A stretch of 64,000 bases of DNA from Gerris lacustris (GCA_951217055.1 OX578284.1:32576187-32640186), one strand, 5' to 3'. Counted from the stretch's first letter, positions 50,601-61,742 are shown. Made by a program: numbers and translations. The notes: generated by a model not told the origin, from the sequence alone.

Positions 50601-53600
50601 CTTTTTCTTACACACTTCAACTCGTCTCACCAACACTGAATGCCGATGGGACATTCAGTCTGAACCATTAGTGGTTGAAAACCGGCTTTGTACAATAAAG
50701 TTACTTTTGGTGAAGAGATCTTTCTTTATTCCTAATTATACATTATCACACAAAAGCACATTAGTGTGCACTATTTTAAAATTAAACTAGATTGTTTTTT
50801 TTATCAAGAATGATAATGATTTCTTTTTTTAATGAAGTTAAAAAGTAAATATTATAAAAAAAAATAGGCGTAGAGTTTTATCCTATATTTATTTACTTTA
50901 TATTGACTATTTATGTCAAATCAGGCTGTAGCTATTGCACCATATTCTAGGAATAAAGCTGATAAATAAATGTTAAGGTGGGTTCATAGCCTGTGTTTAA
51001 TACACACTTCAGAATAATCTATAGGCTGTTATATCATGACGAAAGAAAAGTTGGTTTCAAACTAACTTTCTCGCGTCAAAGCTAACCTGAATGAAACCTC
51101 CCTGTCCTCTTTCTTCTTGCTTATATATTTTATTTTTTGAGACATCCATTTACATAGTAAATATTAAATACACACTTCGTTTTCATTTGAGAAAATTAAT
51201 ATAGTATTTTAATTATAAAATTGGCTTTATTTATAACCTGAACAAAACACTGCTCAAATGTATTAGGGAAAAAGGAAAAGGGTGAGGAAAAAAAACTCGG
51301 TGAAGTTTCCCCAGCTTCATGAATGAATTTTTATCTATATAGCCCTAACGCAAGTTAAAAACACATGCTATGAACCTACCTTTAAAAACTATTGTAATTT
51401 TTAAGTGATAATGCTTAGGTGGGTTGAGTGACCTGTTGACCTGTAAGCCTTATTACCTATAATTGATAGCATTATTAATTATTTATCTACTTAAAATAAT
51501 TACTAATCAAATTACTTGATAATTAAAAGAAAAAATGATAACAAATTACTACTTTAGTGAGGCAAATCACTTTAATAACACTTAAAAAAGTAAAATTTGT
51601 TATCTGTCTATTATCAAACCATTAGTGAAAAGAGTTTAACCCATTACACACAATACTTTTTCTACAATTATCTCATGATGGTTATGGAATATTTATTTTA
51701 CACTAATAACCCATTTATCTATTTTTATTTATCTAGATTCTATTATTGATGTGTTTATGTGTGAATTAATTTTTATTGATTTATTAATTTGCATACTATG
51801 GTCACACAATTTTATTAAAACATTAATTTATTGGGGACTGTGTGTTATTAGGTTAACGAACCAGTTTCATCCATTTAATCCTCTAATATTTATTCTTTTA
51901 TTTAGTTTTGAGTCCTTAGTTCCTCACTAAATGACTAACTAACTCTGTGGTGCAATGCTTGTATTTGCAGTTTCTGACTAGGAGACTTGTATTCTTATTC
52001 TAACCATTCTGTCACATTGACACTCTAGTCTTGTTAAACTGTTTTTGGTACTCGAAACTTAAGTTCACTCTACCCTCGATGCTTGTTTTTCACTTCACTT
52101 TCTTACTTAAATTATTCTTTTTTAAATTGTTGTCTGTTGAGGAATTCAAAAGGCTCACTTTTGTAATATTTTGACCCTTCCTTTCCTCCTGAGAATCGTC
52201 CCAAGAAAATCATTCTCATTGAGAATCGAGAAGGAATCTTTGATACTAAGAAAGATGTGCGTAATCACTTTTCAAAATTTTTTCAAATTGAGGGCTGAAA
52301 AACTGTAGCTCAAATTCTACTTGTGCTGTGAAACTTTCTGTGCTCCTTCTTAATAGACTTAAAACTAATTAGAATGTCTGAAAACTTGAATTCATTTGAA
52401 AATTTAGATGCAATATTGAGTTAAAAAGTAAATTTCTTCACTTTTGAAACAAAAAGCATTTTTTTGAGCCAAAATTACACCATCTTGAATGTCACGTTGT
52501 CCGCTGTTGAAGCCAAATGGCACTCTGGATTTGAAAACAACATGGTAATGATTTAGCTAGAATACAGCCTCCTGATTGGCTGTTGTAGGTTATGTCCACT
52601 TTTGAAGCAAAACCCTTGTCAATTTGTCCGTATTTGAAGCAAAACTGAGCTGATATTATTGCATTTTTATCCCCTTTTCTGGTGAAAATGGAAAGCATAT
52701 GCATCTGAAGCAGCAGCAAAAACTCTGTAAGAAATAATCGATAACAGAAAATCTAAAAAAAGGTTTTATGTCCGTCTTTGATACTGGGCTCCTCAATTAT
52801 TCTTAAGCTTGAGAATGACCTAACGAGGGGTCGAAATGTCACAAGAGTAAGCCTTTTGAATTCCTTAAAAGGCCCCAATACTCAAGAATTGAAAACTACA
52901 AGGAACAAATTAACTAATTTCATATTTTTTTGTTTAGTTTACCATTTTTCAGATAATTAAATGTTAGGACATCATAATTATAATATATGAATTGGGAAAT
53001 ATCTGAAAAATATATGCAATTCAATTAACTCTTTAATCAGGGTCACAAACTCTTCTTATATATTCTTAATACCCCAACGAAGGATAAATACAATTTAAAG
53101 TAGTTTTTTAATACATGTTATAGTGTTAATAATATCTTAAAGAGTAACCTTGCTCTTTGATTCTGAAGCCCTAACTATAATATAATCTAAGTCTTGTCTT
53201 ATCTACAACAAACAGAAATTAATTAGAAGCTAAAATATAGTTAAGATTAAATTGTTATTTTGTCATGAAATAACAAGTTTAATATGTTTTAATGGTTTGC
53301 AAAGAACAATAAAATCACATTCAGTGAAAACCGTTTAACATGAAAATGCTTAACTCGAAACGCTTCTTAGAACAAGCTAAATACATACACCTTATTTAAG
53401 CTGGCGAGAATGTAGAGGGGTCTGAAATAAAAATGAGATGCCTAGGTGTGAGCCCTTTAACTCGGGTTTGAAATACCGACACCGGTAAGATGAGACAATA
53501 ATGTTCATTTTTGTTGTAGTCCCCTTTAATTTTCAATTAAGTTTTCTTTTCTGGGTCTTATATTATCAGGGGGTTATACCCCTGAAGACCCAGAAAAGAA

Positions 53601-56600
53601 AACTTAATTGACGATAATGTTTATCGACCCCCCCCCCCTCCTATCTTGTGACACCGGTATCTGTTTAACTTTGTTAATTACACCTTAAACTGACTTATTT
53701 TTCTTACTTGAAATTATCGCTCGCATAATTTAAGGATTATAAAGATACATTTTTGAATTGTGTGATGGATGTGTCGAAGTCAGTGAATTTTGTATTTTAA
53801 ATAAAAACTTTTTTAAGTGTACAGTGGCATAGAAATCAAGATGAATATAAACTGGTAAAAATTTAAAATCATTAAATTTTATCAAATTTTTATTAATATT
53901 TTCAGTTGTCTTTTGTTTTTTGAATTTTTTATTATATAAATACATTCTTATGTAAGTACATATCGTATAATAATTTGATATGTGAATAGTGTTGGTGCAT
54001 CTAATATGAAGTGTTAGACAATACATATCCAGAACAATATATATTTTCTCTTATAAGTGAAAATTATTAAAACTTGACTTCAAGAATATTGATGTATTTT
54101 TTTTTTTTTTTTTTTTTGTATGCATCGTTTAACACAAAATTCTTTTAAAACGAAAAAATACAGTCTCCCCAATTTTGTGTTTTCACTGTAGTTAACTAGA
54201 ATAATTATGAATCACATTTAAAACCATATAAACATTTTGTGAACTAAACTCATTCTTAGTGCTAAAATAATGATTCAAAAGTGAGCATTTGAATTCTTTT
54301 ATAAGCTTAACTACTCAAGAATTAAAAATGTCAAGAAATAATTTACTAATTATTTCATTTTATATTAAGCACTTAGCACAATTTTAGATTGAGTCTCACT
54401 TCATCTTGATTGTTACACCTTATTCTTCTTGGTGCAATGAAGGCTTTTAACACACTCTTTTAATCCTGCTCACTTAACTTAAGTTTATCTTAAGCAGAAT
54501 TAGAGTCGTAATTCTTTAACTCTTATTCTTGACAGTGATAAAAACCACCAACTAATTACTTTAATTTAATAATTTTTAAAGAGAATATATCGTTCCTTTT
54601 TTGTGTTTCAGAGATTTACTTTAACTCTAATTAGCCGAAGGAGTAGATTTAGAGCCGGCACTCGATACAAGAGACGTGGATTGGATGAATCTGGAAAGTA
54701 AGTAATAGTAATAATCTATTTACTTTCAATTTCTTAAAATTAAGCTCTGTTTTAAATATCTATATTTAAAGCTCAAATCTTTTATATGTATAATAGATTT
54801 ATATCCCCCCCCCCCGCTATTATATTAATTGTGGGTTCCTGGTTGCTCATTACTAGCATCTATGTCTTGGAAAGTAAAACGTATTAAGTAAATGTATGGC
54901 TTGTGCCCCATTCTCTGTGGTCACCTAGTATCGCCATGGAAATGGGTAGTTTCACATAAGTGGCACATATTCAGTTGCATTTATCGATTGTAAGGTTTAT
55001 AAGACTGGTGAAGCGACACACTATCCCCCTTGGCATCCATTACATATATAGTTAAATAAGCTTTTTGGCAGGTCTGTCCTCCATGGCTGTTAGCACCACA
55101 GATTATTATTTATTATTAAAATATGTATATTGTTATTTATTAAAAAAAAGATATTTCAGATATATTTAATTAAACATTTTGTATACATATTTCAAAATTA
55201 CATTATATTTAGTTATCTACCATACTCTATTTTGTATTTAAGGAGAAAAATTATATTTTTTATTGTTAATAAAAGTATATTAATCATTCTCTTTTTCTAT
55301 ATTAAAAAATAAAATAGGTACAATATATTACAAGGGGATTGGAAAATAATTGTTTTTTGACCGCAAAATCCTATAGTTAGAAATGGAGAATAAATCAATA
55401 AATAGAGAAAGCATGACATTTCCATTAAGATTAATTATTCATTTCAATAATTATGCAGAAACATGATAAGCCCTATTCCAAATGCCCTTTGGTTGTATGG
55501 TCCCCCATCCTAACTAGTTATGATTTTAATTCAAATATTCATAAATCTCTTCTATGGGCTTGAATATTTTACTGTGAATAAGAAGTTATTAATATTACAC
55601 AATAGATTCCTTCCCACCAACTTAATTTTTATCTCATATATTATTTTTTTATCCGCAGTACTTAACAATACAACGGAAAAATACATAATGCTACTCTAAA
55701 CAAAAAATAACAACAATTAATAATGTTTATAATAGAATTATTGATCAATGATTTTATTTACAACTAAAATTAGGATAAAATTTGTTTAATATGTTATTTT
55801 ATAAGTAAAACTAGCCAAGTTTTAATGTTCTCATAGCTACTTCCTGTAAGATGACTAATTCATACCTCAGAGATTCTATTATCTTCTTTTAATTTGTCCA
55901 AATCTATACTTCTTTTTAAATTCATCTTCATCAACAATGTCAGCTTTACTTGCATCTTCACATTCATCTTTTCACCATTTTTGATCCCATCTACATCCTT
56001 GCCTTTGAATCAATTCTACCTGCATGATTCAATAAACTTGTACATTCATTTGTATTAAAATTCATCTTTATCTCCAAATTCAGATTTATTTATACTTTCA
56101 TTTTTACATTTATCCATTCCTATAATTTAAAATAAATCTGAACTTTTAGTTATGAATCTATCTACATAAACAGCATATTATTAATAAAATTCAATGACAA
56201 CTTCACCTGCATATATATACAGGGTGGTTTAAAAGTCTCTCCCCCCCCCCCCTCTTAACTTTTGAACGGTTTGAGATAAATTAATGAAACTTGGGGGATC
56301 TCTATCATGCAAAGGGAAGTTTGTTTTCATGCAATCGCCCACTAGGGGCAACCACCCATTTTACCCCCAGGCCACCCAACTTCAAAATTTCAAATTGGAG
56401 TGTATATTTTTGATAGCATATTTGGATTCTACAGTTAAAAATAATAAACTTTTACTTGTAACTTTTTTTTCTATTTCTAATATCTTGCCTCCTATAAGGG
56501 GGCAAAAATTGCAAAATAACCCATTCGATAATACGTTGTAAAATCTAAACGGTTAGAGATATATTAATGAAACTTAAGGGATCCGTACCATGTAAAGGGA

Positions 56601-59600
56601 AGTTTGTTTTCATGCAATCGCGCTGTAGGGGTAACCATCCGTTTTGCCCCCCAGGCCACCTAACTTCAAAATTTTAACCAGGAGTGTATATTTTTGATAG
56701 CAGATTTAGATTCTACGGCAAGAAATAAAAATATTTTACATCAATTTTTTTTTCTATCTCCAATATTTTGCCTCCTATAGGTAGGCAAAGGTATAAAAAT
56801 GGTAGATTTCAACGCCTGGGGGCAAATTGGTGGTTGCCCCTAGTACGCGAGTGGATGAATACACACTTCCCTTTACATGGTACAGATCCCCCAAGTTCCT
56901 TACTTGGGACTTTATTTAACCGTTACTTACTTTATTTCTAACCGTTTAGATTTTATAACGAACTAAGTAGTATTTTTTCACTGTAGGGGGCAAAATTTTG
57001 GAAATAGGAAAAATAATTTCAAGTAAAAGTTTATTATTTTTCACTGTAGAATCCAAATATGCTATCAAAAATACATATTCCAATTTGAAATTTTGAAGTT
57101 GGGTGGCCTAAGGGCTAAGTGGGTGGTTGCCCCTAGTGGGCGATTGATTGCATGAAAACAAATTTCCCTTTGCAAGGTAGAGATCCCCCAAATTTCATTA
57201 ATTTATCTCAAACCGTTCAAAAGTTAAGAGGGGGGGGGGGACTTTGGGGCCACCCTGTATACTTACATCTACTTCCTTAACACATATTTATTATCTATAT
57301 TTTCAATTTTATATATCTACTTACAACTTGTAGTTTAATTTAATTTAAACTATTATTTTTCAAAAAATTTAACTTAAAAAGTAATTTTTTATTTGTTTTA
57401 GTTGTGCCAACTATGTTGAGACAGAGCAGATAGTCAGTGTTGGAGAGCATCAGATGAGCTTGGTTGAAGTTCGAGGCTCAGTACCACTCTTCTGGTCTCA
57501 GCCTGGCTTCAAATATAGACCGCCTCCACTCATTGACAAAGGTATAATTTTTGATTTATTATATAATCTTTTTTTTTTAGGTATCTAGAGAGGATTTGAA
57601 ACATTTTAGGTCTTTTATATGGTATTCCATTCTAAAATGTTCTCATCTGAAATCCTGTCCCTCCTTAAGGAGCATAGGGCAGGTATAAAGATTTCCCAAT
57701 TGAACCGATTAATTGCCATTCTTTTAACCACTTTGGGTCTTGCCACATTTCTTTGCTTCTTTCTCGACTTCCCTCATCTAAGTGTTCTTGGGCTGACCGC
57801 ACATTTTCCTTGGGGGGTTCCAATCAAGTGCATCTTTTTTTATGGCTCCTTGTGGCTTCCTTAGAGTTATGCGTTATATAAAATAGGTACTGGTTAAGTA
57901 TGACAATCAAGAGCACTATTATTTCGATATGGTTTTTTTTTACTCCAAAAGTGTAAATGCTTCTTTCTTTATGACATCCTATTTATTTATTTTTTGCTCT
58001 TTCTTTTACATCCCGATCAACTTATTATTAGGTTTTTACAAAATGGAGGATCCACTACTTATCTACTCATTGTGATCATCAGTTTGAAACATGTCTCACC
58101 TTTCTGGAGTACAAACTCACCAGATTTGTCGGTATTTAGACCTAGGTTGGAGGTGATGGCGTTGCAAGTACGCTAATCTCCCGGCTATGCTGGCCCCGTT
58201 TAAATTATTCTATTTCATTCTGTTTCCTAACACAATAATTGTATTATTTTTATCTTATTCTTAGGTGAAGCTGAAACTCGTGTGGCATTTGAGAAACATA
58301 TATCTGAAGAGATAGAAAAATATGGACCTGTGTGTATTGTAAACTTAGTCGAACAGACTGGCAAAGAAAAGATCATATGGGAAGGCTTTACTCAACAAGT
58401 TCTTCACTTTAACTCTGATCAAGTTACCTATACTAGTTTTGACTTCCATGAACACTGGTAAATTATTAATATATTAAATTATAATAATTTTTTCAATTTT
58501 GTTCCAACTGATTTTATATTTTATTCCTTTGATTCAGAAAGTGACACACTTGAGTCTCTTCTAAATGATTTCATTAAAAACTTATGAGAGGGATTTGTGG
58601 AAAGCACCAACAGTGACTACCTCTCAAATTTACTACTATGATTGATTTTTCTTTTCGGTAAATGTAGAAGCAGATCTCTCTCATCATTAAGTTGACCAAT
58701 TATTTTGCCACATCCTTACTTAGGGATAATTCTCATATAAATGGTTTGTTTGTTGCTTTGTGAACATTTCAGTAATTCCTTTTCTTTTGTTTAGTCGAGG
58801 ACTGAGGTTTGAGAACGTGGGCCTCTTATTAGCAAGATTAGATGAAGTGATTCAAGAAATGGGATTCTTCTGGAAGGATAGTCGAGGTGTTATTTGTCGA
58901 CAAACTGGTGTCTTCAGAGTCAACTGTATCGACTGCCTTGACAGGACCAACGTTGTTCAGGTATTACACAATCTTTTTGGAACGAAGTTCCTTATGGCAC
59001 GTTCTGGAGCCCGGGAGTGAATACAAAAAAGCGACCAAAATCACTGTCACAAAACCAAGCGTAACGAAATCTACCAATGACGATAACTTGAGTAAAAGAT
59101 GACCAAGTGAGTTGAAATGTTGTACACATGTTCATTTTACCAATGCCCAGACTTAGTTTGTTGGACAACTTTATCCGCACAAGCGTTAACGGCAGTGCTC
59201 GTGTAAACGTAAGCTTCAAATTTAAAAATGGAATTTTAGGACAGGAAAAAATTCTAACTTCATCTATTTAATAAGACAACAACTTTTTTAAATATTTTTT
59301 TTTTTTTTAGTAAAATGAACACCGACACTGCTATGAAGTGATAAAGATCGCTAAATTTATTAAAGCGGACCTAAACATTTAAAATAAAAAAAACAACGTT
59401 TTTACCGATATCTTACGTTCTAACGTAACGATTTTAATAAAACTTCTTACTCATCGTCTAAAGTACAAGTGAAATAGACACATAAAATTTCAACCTGATA
59501 CAAGCAGACGTTTTTGAGTGGGGAAGAGATATATTTTTTAATATTTTAAATTAGTAGGCCGGGTAGGTAGAAAACAGTTCTTTTCCCTCAGGCTATATAC

Positions 59601-61136
59601 TACAAACCTACTCTTTGACTATAAATTCATCATGATTAACTTTTTCCTCAATATTCAATACATATTTATTGTAAGACGCTTGCTTTAATGATACAAATAA
59701 TGCTTCTTGTTTCTTTTATTTTTGCCTTAACTCCGCTAGGTGCAAACAGTTAGTTACTTTTAATTTTGTCTCTTAACTCCCCCATGTACAAGTAGTTTGC
59801 AACGTATACGTACTTACCATTGTGATTTTATAATTTATATTTAATGAAAAATGTAAGGAGCTTCTTTCCTACCGGGTGTCCCACGACACCACACATATTT
59901 TTTTTTATATTTTATTGGTATACTTTTTTTGTATTTGATTGAAAAATAAATTAATCTGGTTAAAAACAAAAGTTTTCACATCTGATTCAAAATTCCCAGC
60001 CTCAGCAAGTTTAGATGGCAAACTTAGTTAAAACTTACTCTTTTGCCAAACTAAATCTACCTTAAATAAACTTAATCATGGTAAATTTATTATAATATTT
60101 TCTATTTAGCTAATTTTTTGTTCAATTTTGTTTTTTCAGACTGGTTTAGCGAAGAGTGTTTTGGAAGTTCAATTGACCAAATTAGGTTTAGTTGCTCCGG
60201 AGCAGCCACTTCCATCTGCTCTTCGTCAAACATTTCAACTTCTCTGGGCCAACAATGGTGATGTCATCAGTAAACAATACGCTGGTACTAATGCGCTAAA
60301 GGTAAATTGTTATGTATTGTTTAACAAAGTATGTAGGATATTAGGAATAAAGAAAGACTCATTCAAAAGATGTATCTTTCAACCTCTGTCTCAACTCCTA
60401 CAATGATACTTGCTCTTTCTCATGAAGATGGTTGTCATTGATTGAAAGCCGGCTTTTAAATAGATAAACTTCATTTTTATTCTGTAGAAAAACTCAACTG
60501 ATCATCTAAAAACACATAGAATCATTTTACTTAATCTTGTTTCATCATGATAAAAAATAACAATGCATAAAAGGAAATATTTAACAATTTTTATGTGATT
60601 CATATAATTATTTTTGATGTTGTTCTCAAAACTAGGCATAATGGAAGATGCTGGTCATGTACTTCATTTTCTTAAGATAGAGTTCAAATGGGGCTTTTTG
60701 CCAGATCCTTTGCTAGTGTCACTAGAAGGGTTCAGAGTTACTGTGCTCATAACCATTGTTCCCTTCTACTCAGCCATGAATGAATCATGGTGAGGTCACA
60801 GGTTCGACCCTGTACCTAGCCACTTTGATTTACCTGACCTCACTATTGGTCACTCTGTATTGGCAGTGCATTTGAAGCTGCTGAACTCTACACTAGTTTA
60901 GTAGGTCCCAAATAGACCTACCACAAAACTACCTAAAAGGTGGGCTAATAGCTAACCTCGAATAAGTGGATGATCTCCCCGTTCAAATACTTAAACTAGT
61001 GCTATTGATTATGATCTATGATGAATATATTAAACCCACCAAATTTGCATTATGTTTTTCTCTAGGGAGACTACACAAGGACTGGGGAAAGGAAATTTAC
61101 TGGACTTGTCAAAGACGGCATGAATTCAGCTAATAG
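41527..61136 (+). CDS. INPP5F: Sac2/INPP5F-type phosphoinositide 4-phosphatase, 3' partial, ten exons
   Basis: Predicted endosomal inositol-lipid phosphatase. Vertebrate Sac2 removes the 4-phosphate of PtdIns4P. Ten exons (41527-41653, 44739-45124, 45948-46187, 49439-49546, 54612-54697, 57402-57541, 58265-58457, 58795-58960, 60140-60301, 61066-61136) join in phase through GT-AG introns into 559 codons plus two bases. After the first ten residues the product starts like vertebrate Sac2 (MELF, then LWCSRR near residue 33). It keeps DLTNS and DDRFFWNK, then ISRRSR, NYVETEQ, RGSVPLFWSQ, TSFDFHEHCRG, the CX5R catalytic motif RVNCIDCLDRTN (Cys471, Arg477) and WANNGD with QYAGT. It ends at the SAC-domain NSANR. 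The remaining SAC residues and the C-terminal region lie past the window. A stop 12 bases before the first ATG bounds the start; codon 11 (41557) matches the vertebrate start and may be used instead. Only this gene is recognised, so no neighbours inform function. Confidence 0.95.
41654..44738 (+). other. INPP5F: Intron 1
   Basis: 3,085 bp. AT-rich, with a loosely repeated text of roughly 180-bp period between about 41880 and 42400 (GGAGTTACCTTTACAATC-like, ACTCATTTACACATCTAAGA-like) and a hairpin at 43351-43475. No other exon seen. Confidence 0.7.
43351..43475. repeat. Perfect 58-bp-arm hairpin, foldback family copy 1
   Basis: Bases 43351-43408 and 43418-43475 are exact reverse complements (58 of 58) around a 9-bp loop. 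The arms contain TTAACTACGGGAAACAGACA and GAGAAAAATAGAC, shared with the second copy in intron 2. No mismatch has accumulated, so the structure is recent or is maintained by conversion. Confidence 0.95.
44739..45124 (+). CDS. INPP5F: Sac2 exon 2
   Basis: Residues 43-171. Acceptor TTTCTGTTTCAG, donor GTATAT. It holds the N-terminal SAC subdomain, including ECLGVFYGFVGKIEL and LVLIKEISSVGRLPDK. The end (KAALAKTWGQIKSATNSIKN) is a helical linker less conserved than the rest. Confidence 0.93.
45187..45396. repeat. Hairpin with tRNA-like arms, foldback family copy 2
   Basis: In intron 2. Arms of about 94 bp (45187-45280 and 45299-45396) differ by about one substitution and a 3-bp indel. The outer half matches copy 1 (AACTACGGGAGACATACAGA). 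The inner half of each arm is a tRNA-like 3' half with a B-box, GTGGTTCAAGTCCCGGTGCG. Each arm therefore looks like the tRNA-half plus body of one SINE, duplicated head to head. Confidence 0.92.
45948..46187 (+). CDS. INPP5F: Sac2 exon 3
   Basis: Residues 172-251, both boundaries in phase 0, donor GTAAGT. Lys/Glu-rich helix then ESFYFC, DLTNSLQR and DDRFFWNKQ. Six residues (GDPGSV) between ESFYFCL and DLTNS have no counterpart in the vertebrate protein as I remember it. Confidence 0.94.
46188..49438 (+). other. INPP5F: Intron 3
   Basis: 3,251 bp. Besides the MITE it holds a run of about 16 G near 47622-47637 and a 21-bp direct duplication of GAGACAGGTGAGTTAGGGCA at about 48208-48249. Otherwise AT-rich and unremarkable. 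Confidence 0.7.
46859..47198. mobile_element. hAT-like MITE in intron 3
   Basis: 340 bp from CAGTTTTTCCTAACTGGTGT to ATAGTTGGGAAACACTG, with GTGTGCCATGAGG / GTGTGCGGTGAGG just inside both ends. Flanks GTTTAATT and ATCTAAGT agree at five of eight positions, so the duplication has decayed. No coding frame. Confidence 0.75.
49439..49546 (+). CDS. INPP5F: Sac2 exon 4
   Basis: Residues 252-287, phase 0 at both ends, acceptor TTTTTTCTAG, donor GTAAAT. Contains WILPIIQGFVQIE, the SAC strand-loop conserved in Sac2. Confidence 0.94.
50411..50722. repeat. Foldback repeat in intron 4
   Basis: Left arm about 50411-50515 and right arm about 50586-50722. AAAGAATCAGTGTAGGAGTT pairs with AACTCCTACACTGATTCTTT, and TTATTGTACAAAGCC with GGCTTTGTACAATAA. 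A diverged half-copy related to the right arm lies in intron 9 (60330-60485). Confidence 0.8.
50976..51381. mobile_element. PIF/Harbinger-like MITE in intron 4
   Basis: 406 bp with ends AGGTGGGTTCATAGC and GCTATGAACCTACCT. TTA stands directly outside both (50973-50975, 51382-51384). The interior is AT-rich and non-coding. The 3-bp TTA duplication suggests Harbinger. A TTAA-type (piggyBac-like) reading would leave one base unmatched. Confidence 0.75.
52139..52866. repeat. Element with inverted ends of about 100 bp, intron 4
   Basis: AGGAATTCAAAAGGCTCACT (52140) pairs imperfectly with GTAAGCCTTTTGAATTCCT at the right end. The similarity continues inward through GACCCTTC / GAGGGGTC and TGAGAATC / GATTCTCA-like blocks to ATCTTTGATACT / TCTTTGATACTGG. 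Internal TTTTGAAGCAAAAC repeats occur. A further diverged copy of the right end lies at about 54260-54340. Confidence 0.65.
53322..54188. mobile_element. Possible pogo-like relic, intron 4
   Basis: CAGTGAAAACCGTTTAACAT at the left and a final GTTTTCACTG at the right (54179-54188) are inverted. The GTTTAACACAAAATTC text near the right end resembles the left interior. It includes an internal palindrome at 53533-53611 with 27-bp outer arms (TCAATTAAGTTTTCTTTTCT onward). No TA duplication is clear. Confidence 0.4.
54612..54697 (+). CDS. INPP5F: Sac2 exon 5
   Basis: Residues 288-315 plus two bases. Contains LTLISRRSRFRAGTRYKRRG, the basic SAC motif preceding the NYVETEQ segment. Acceptor TTGTGTTTCAG, donor GTAAGT. 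Confidence 0.94.
54698..57401 (+). other. INPP5F: Intron 5
   Basis: 2,704 bp. A short poly-C near 54806 and a GC-richer unrecognised block at about 54830-55080. The mariner-like foldback at 56220-57257 fills most of the right half. Confidence 0.7.
56220..57257. mobile_element. Mariner-like foldback MITE with nested direct repeats, intron 5
   Basis: 1,038 bp with ends CAGGGTGGTTTAAAAGTC and a complementary GGGGCCACCCTG, flanked by TA on both sides. The left half contains two tandem units of about 310 bp, each with GGGAAGTTTGTTTTCATGCA and TATTTTTGATAGCA. The right half is inverted to them. C- and G-homopolymers lie just inside the ends. No coding frame. Confidence 0.82.
57402..57541 (+). CDS. 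INPP5F: Sac2 exon 6
   Basis: Residues 316-362 plus one base. Contains NYVETEQIVSV and VEVRGSVPLFWSQPGFKYRP. Acceptor ATTTGTTTTAG, donor GTATAA. Confidence 0.95.
57610..57862 (-). pseudogene. Non-LTR retrotransposon tail, intron 6
   Basis: The minus strand gives LDWNPPRKMCGQPKNT, then REVEKEAKKCGKTQ, then after a frame change KRMAINRFNWEIFIPALCSL. This is the usual end of LINE polymerases (G-K-R-x-R-G-R-P-x-x-T-W-R-R ... W-x-x-F-V-x-A-L-C-S). It has stops and frameshifts. It belongs to a different family from 30035-30770. Confidence 0.7.
58040..58195 (-). mobile_element. Possible SINE head, intron 6
   Basis: The minus strand reads GGGGCCAGCATAGCCGGGAG then ATTAGCGTACTTGC, like a tRNA A-box region. 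The B-box is degenerate (CCTAGGTCTAAATACC). GAAACATGTCTCACC near 58086 recurs in a weaker form near 50227. Confidence 0.35.
58265..58457 (+). CDS. INPP5F: Sac2 exon 7
   Basis: Residues 363-426 plus two bases. Contains CIVNLVEQTGKEKII and TYTSFDFHEHC (the Cys codon is split at the donor). Acceptor CTTATTCTTAG, donor GTAAAT. Confidence 0.95.
58795..58960 (+). CDS. INPP5F: Sac2 exon 8 (catalytic CX5R)
   Basis: Residues 427-482. Holds the active site FRVNCIDCLDRTNVVQ: the nucleophile Cys471 and phosphate-binding Arg477 are intact, so catalysis is expected. Donor GTATTA lies only 18 bp before a repeat family D insertion. Confidence 0.96.
58979..59900. repeat. Dispersed repeat family D, copy 2, intron 8
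   Basis: Colinear with 19850-20580 and longer at its left. Both ends carry the small hairpin motif GGAACGAAGTTCC or its complement (58979, 59855-59869). Shared ATCTTACGTTCTAACGTAAC and TGATACAAGCAGACGTTTTT. It starts 18 bp inside the intron and fills most of it. Confidence 0.78.
60140..60301 (+). CDS. INPP5F: Sac2 exon 9
   Basis: Residues 483-536, phase 0 at both ends. Contains KLGLVAPEQPLP and WANNGDVISKQYAGTNALK. Acceptor TTTTTTCAG, donor GTAAAT. Confidence 0.96.
60330..60490. repeat. Diverged half-copy of the 50.4-kb foldback, intron 9
   Basis: TCTCAACTCCTACAATGAT and GAAAGCCGGCTTTTAAAT align with the right arm at 50580-50705. Confidence 0.5.
60755..60965 (+). mobile_element. Possible tRNA-derived SINE, intron 9
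   Basis: A B-box-like CACAGGTTCGACCCTGTAC lies near 60797, followed by about 150 bp of GC-richer non-coding sequence. The A box is uncertain. Confidence 0.4.
61066..61136 (+). CDS. INPP5F: Sac2 exon 10 (last exon in window)
   Basis: Residues 537-559 plus two bases of the next codon. GDYTRTGERKFTGLVKDGMN then SANR, the end of the SAC core. Acceptor TTTTTCTCTAG, donor GTGAGC. The following exon should open with a Tyr-rich segment and is not seen before 64000. Confidence 0.95.
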
Positions 61137-61321
61137 GTGAGCTTTTATCGTTATTTTATAATAACTTAACTCTTAATATTTTTTTTATATTTGTGCACAG
61201 TTTAAAAGATTTATTTTTATTACTTGACATTATACTTAATTAAATTGGAGTAGAGTTTATTTTTTGCTTCAACAAAATGAGTCTTTTAAGGAGGAATCAA
61301 TGTTGTTGATTGTGAAAAACC

Positions 61322-61531
61322 ATTATTTCAGTAATGTTTCTTACAATTGTGACTACAGGGGTGTTTAAAAAACAAAAACACGAAGTTTTTTTGTCCCTAA
61401 TTTGGGACATTTTCAAGCATTACAAGAGACAAAGAGTTATAGTTCAATCTTTGTCTATGTCTCATATATTGGTTGTTTGTTAAATATTTTTCTAATTTAT
61501 ATTATGGGTTTTATAATTGACGAGATTAAGA

Positions 61532-61565
<34 letters not shown>

Positions 61566-61742
61566 CATTGCGCTTCTTTATTGGCAAGCCGAATAACTTT
61601 ATTAAATTAAAAAATCAACCGAATTAAGTATATTTCTTAAAAATGTCCCAAATTGAAAAAACTTATTGTTATTTTTTTGTTTTGTTTTGTTTTTCAAACA
61701 CTCCTGAAGACACAATTATAAGAAAAACATTACTGAAAATTA
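61322..61742. mobile_element. Short element with inverted arms of about 90 bp, intron 10
   Basis: Left arm from TTATTTCAGTAATGTTTCTT through AGGGGTGTTTAAAAAAC to AATTTGGGACATTTT. The right arm is the complement, from AAAATGTCCCAAATT to ACATTACTGAAAATTAA. A poly-T run (about 61539-61565) lies in the loop. No clear duplication. Confidence 0.75.

Larger units (their letters stand above)
49547..54611 (+). other. INPP5F: Intron 4
   Basis: 5,065 bp, the longest complete intron here, largely made of the foldback, Harbinger-like and other inverted elements listed separately. A poly-T tract lies at 54097-54118. Confidence 0.7.
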
